7,178 nt of DNA from a bacterium (GTDB lineage: Bacteria; Spirochaetota; JAHITG01). Shown piece by piece: positions 6,564 through 7,178 of this stretch. A program made the position numbers and the translations under genes. The notes beneath the pieces were generated by a model. That model saw nothing but the letters and a program-made list of their open reading frames with translations. It ran no database searches and was not told where the DNA came from. The stretch's first letter is position 1. The number at the start of each line of letters is the position of its first letter. The stretch spans positions 1 through 7,178 of the forward strand of contig JAQTRT010000168.1 in NCBI GenBank assembly GCA_028711675.1, read 5' to 3'.

Positions 6564-7178
6564 TTACAATCCGGTTTTCCTGGCCAGTTCGCTTAGACCT
6601 GCCTTTACATTATCGGACACGCGTGCCGTGATTTTGAATGAAAAAGGAAGGTAAATAATGACCGCTGATCCGAATTTGATCATGCCAAAGACCGCGCCCG
6701 ACCTGACCCTGTCCCCTTTTTTCAGGTTACAGACGATGCGCCGGGCAATAAGGCCGGCTACCTGTTTAAAGACCATTTTCCCGTATTTCGTCCGGACCGC
6801 GATGATGAACTGCTCATTGCTCGCTTCCACCTCCTTGAAAGCAGCCTGCAGCTTTCCTTTCCTGTACTGGATCAGGTCCACTTCCCCGGACAGGGGGATG
6901 CGGTTCCTGTGGACATTGAACACGTTCATGAATATCTTGATGCGCCAGCATTTTTTCTTCAGGAACTCTTTTTCATCCGCTTTCCCGATGGAGGTGATGA
7001 CGCCGTCGGCCGGCGCGTATACCGTGTCAGGCCTGTAAGTTCTTTTTCTTTCCGGGTCCCTGAAGAAATTGATCGTTAATAAAAGAGCGATGACCAGGAG
7101 AGAAAGGAACAGAAGGCTGAAAAAGGAAGGGAAGAATATAATATGAAGGATGGACAATATCAGGAGTGCCAGTTGGGG
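6564..7178 (-). CDS. psd: Phosphatidylserine decarboxylase proenzyme, short archaeal-type (5' end probably outside window)
   Basis: Membrane-associated pyruvoyl enzyme that decarboxylates phosphatidylserine to phosphatidylethanolamine. The frame is open to the window edge (PQLALLILSI...), so the start probably lies upstream; a TTG at 7155-7157 would give 197 residues but is not convincing. Counting from that TTG, a hydrophobic anchor at about 5-30 is followed by FFRDPER (31-37), APADG (48-52, Asp51), MNVFNVHRNR (77-86, His83), FKQVAGLIARRIV (130-142) and the self-cleavage site FGS (162-164). Cleavage between Gly163 and Ser164 (Ser codon at 6666-6668) would give a pyruvoyl-capped alpha chain. 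These correspond to the Asp-His-Ser elements described for E. coli Psd. The compact length and FGS, rather than LGST, mark the short Psd/archaetidylserine-decarboxylase-like type. The usual partner pssA is not in the window and may lie beyond 7178. No terminator separates it from the HD-GYP gene. Confidence 0.93.
   Translation of the reverse strand, partial: PQLALLILSILHIIFFPSFFSLLFLSLLVIALLLTINFFRDPERKRTYRPDTVYAPADGVITSIGKADEKEFLKKKCWRIKIFMNVFNVHRNRIPLSGEVDLIQYRKGKLQAAFKEVEASNEQFIIAVRTKYGKMVFKQVAGLIARRIVCNLKKGDRVRSGAVFGMIKFGSAVIIYLPFSFKITARVSDNVKAGLSELARKTGL

Overview
The window holds six protein-coding genes of ordinary bacterial type, tightly packed at roughly half G+C. Four lie on the plus strand (1-5138) and two on the minus strand (5147-7178), converging at about 5140. 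The outermost gene at each end runs off the window. Bacterial XPB helicases paired with a helicase-associated protein are known from actinobacteria and spirochaetes and are scattered elsewhere. A 7TM HD-GYP protein, a short archaeal-type phosphatidylserine decarboxylase and an Aur1/PAP2-like membrane enzyme also fit a Gram-negative or candidate-phylum bacterium. The sequence alone does not fix the taxon. No rRNA, tRNA, CRISPR array, transposase or phage gene was seen.

Left half, plus strand: an XPB/Rad25-type DNA repair helicase (missing only its extreme N-terminus) overlaps by 26 bp the gene for a 432-residue helicase-associated protein. That protein carries a domain visibly related to the N-terminal domain of the helicase itself. 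Thirteen bases later comes proB (glutamate 5-kinase with PUA domain). These three genes look like one transcription unit. A 120-bp gap follows, holding a terminator-like hairpin and a perfect 9-bp palindrome that may be a dispersed repeat.

Middle, plus strand: a multi-pass PAP2-family enzyme (4152-5138). It has no ATG, and its only credible start is an ATT codon placed at the right distance from a strong Shine-Dalgarno sequence. The conventional GTG start at 4245 would cut the first membrane helix in half.

Right half, minus strand: psd (5'-truncated, self-cleaving phosphatidylserine decarboxylase), then a gene for a 7TM sensor fused to a complete HD-GYP cyclic-di-GMP phosphodiesterase domain. 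A textbook sigma-70 promoter (TTGACA-16-TATAAT) begins 8 bp after the psd stop and drives the HD-GYP gene. Psd and the PAP2 protein both act on membrane lipids, but they lie on opposite strands with the HD-GYP gene between them, so a shared pathway is only a suggestion.

The points most worth following are the helicase/partner pair, as a possible two-component DNA-processing module, and the non-canonical ATT start. The rest of the window is well explained by known families.
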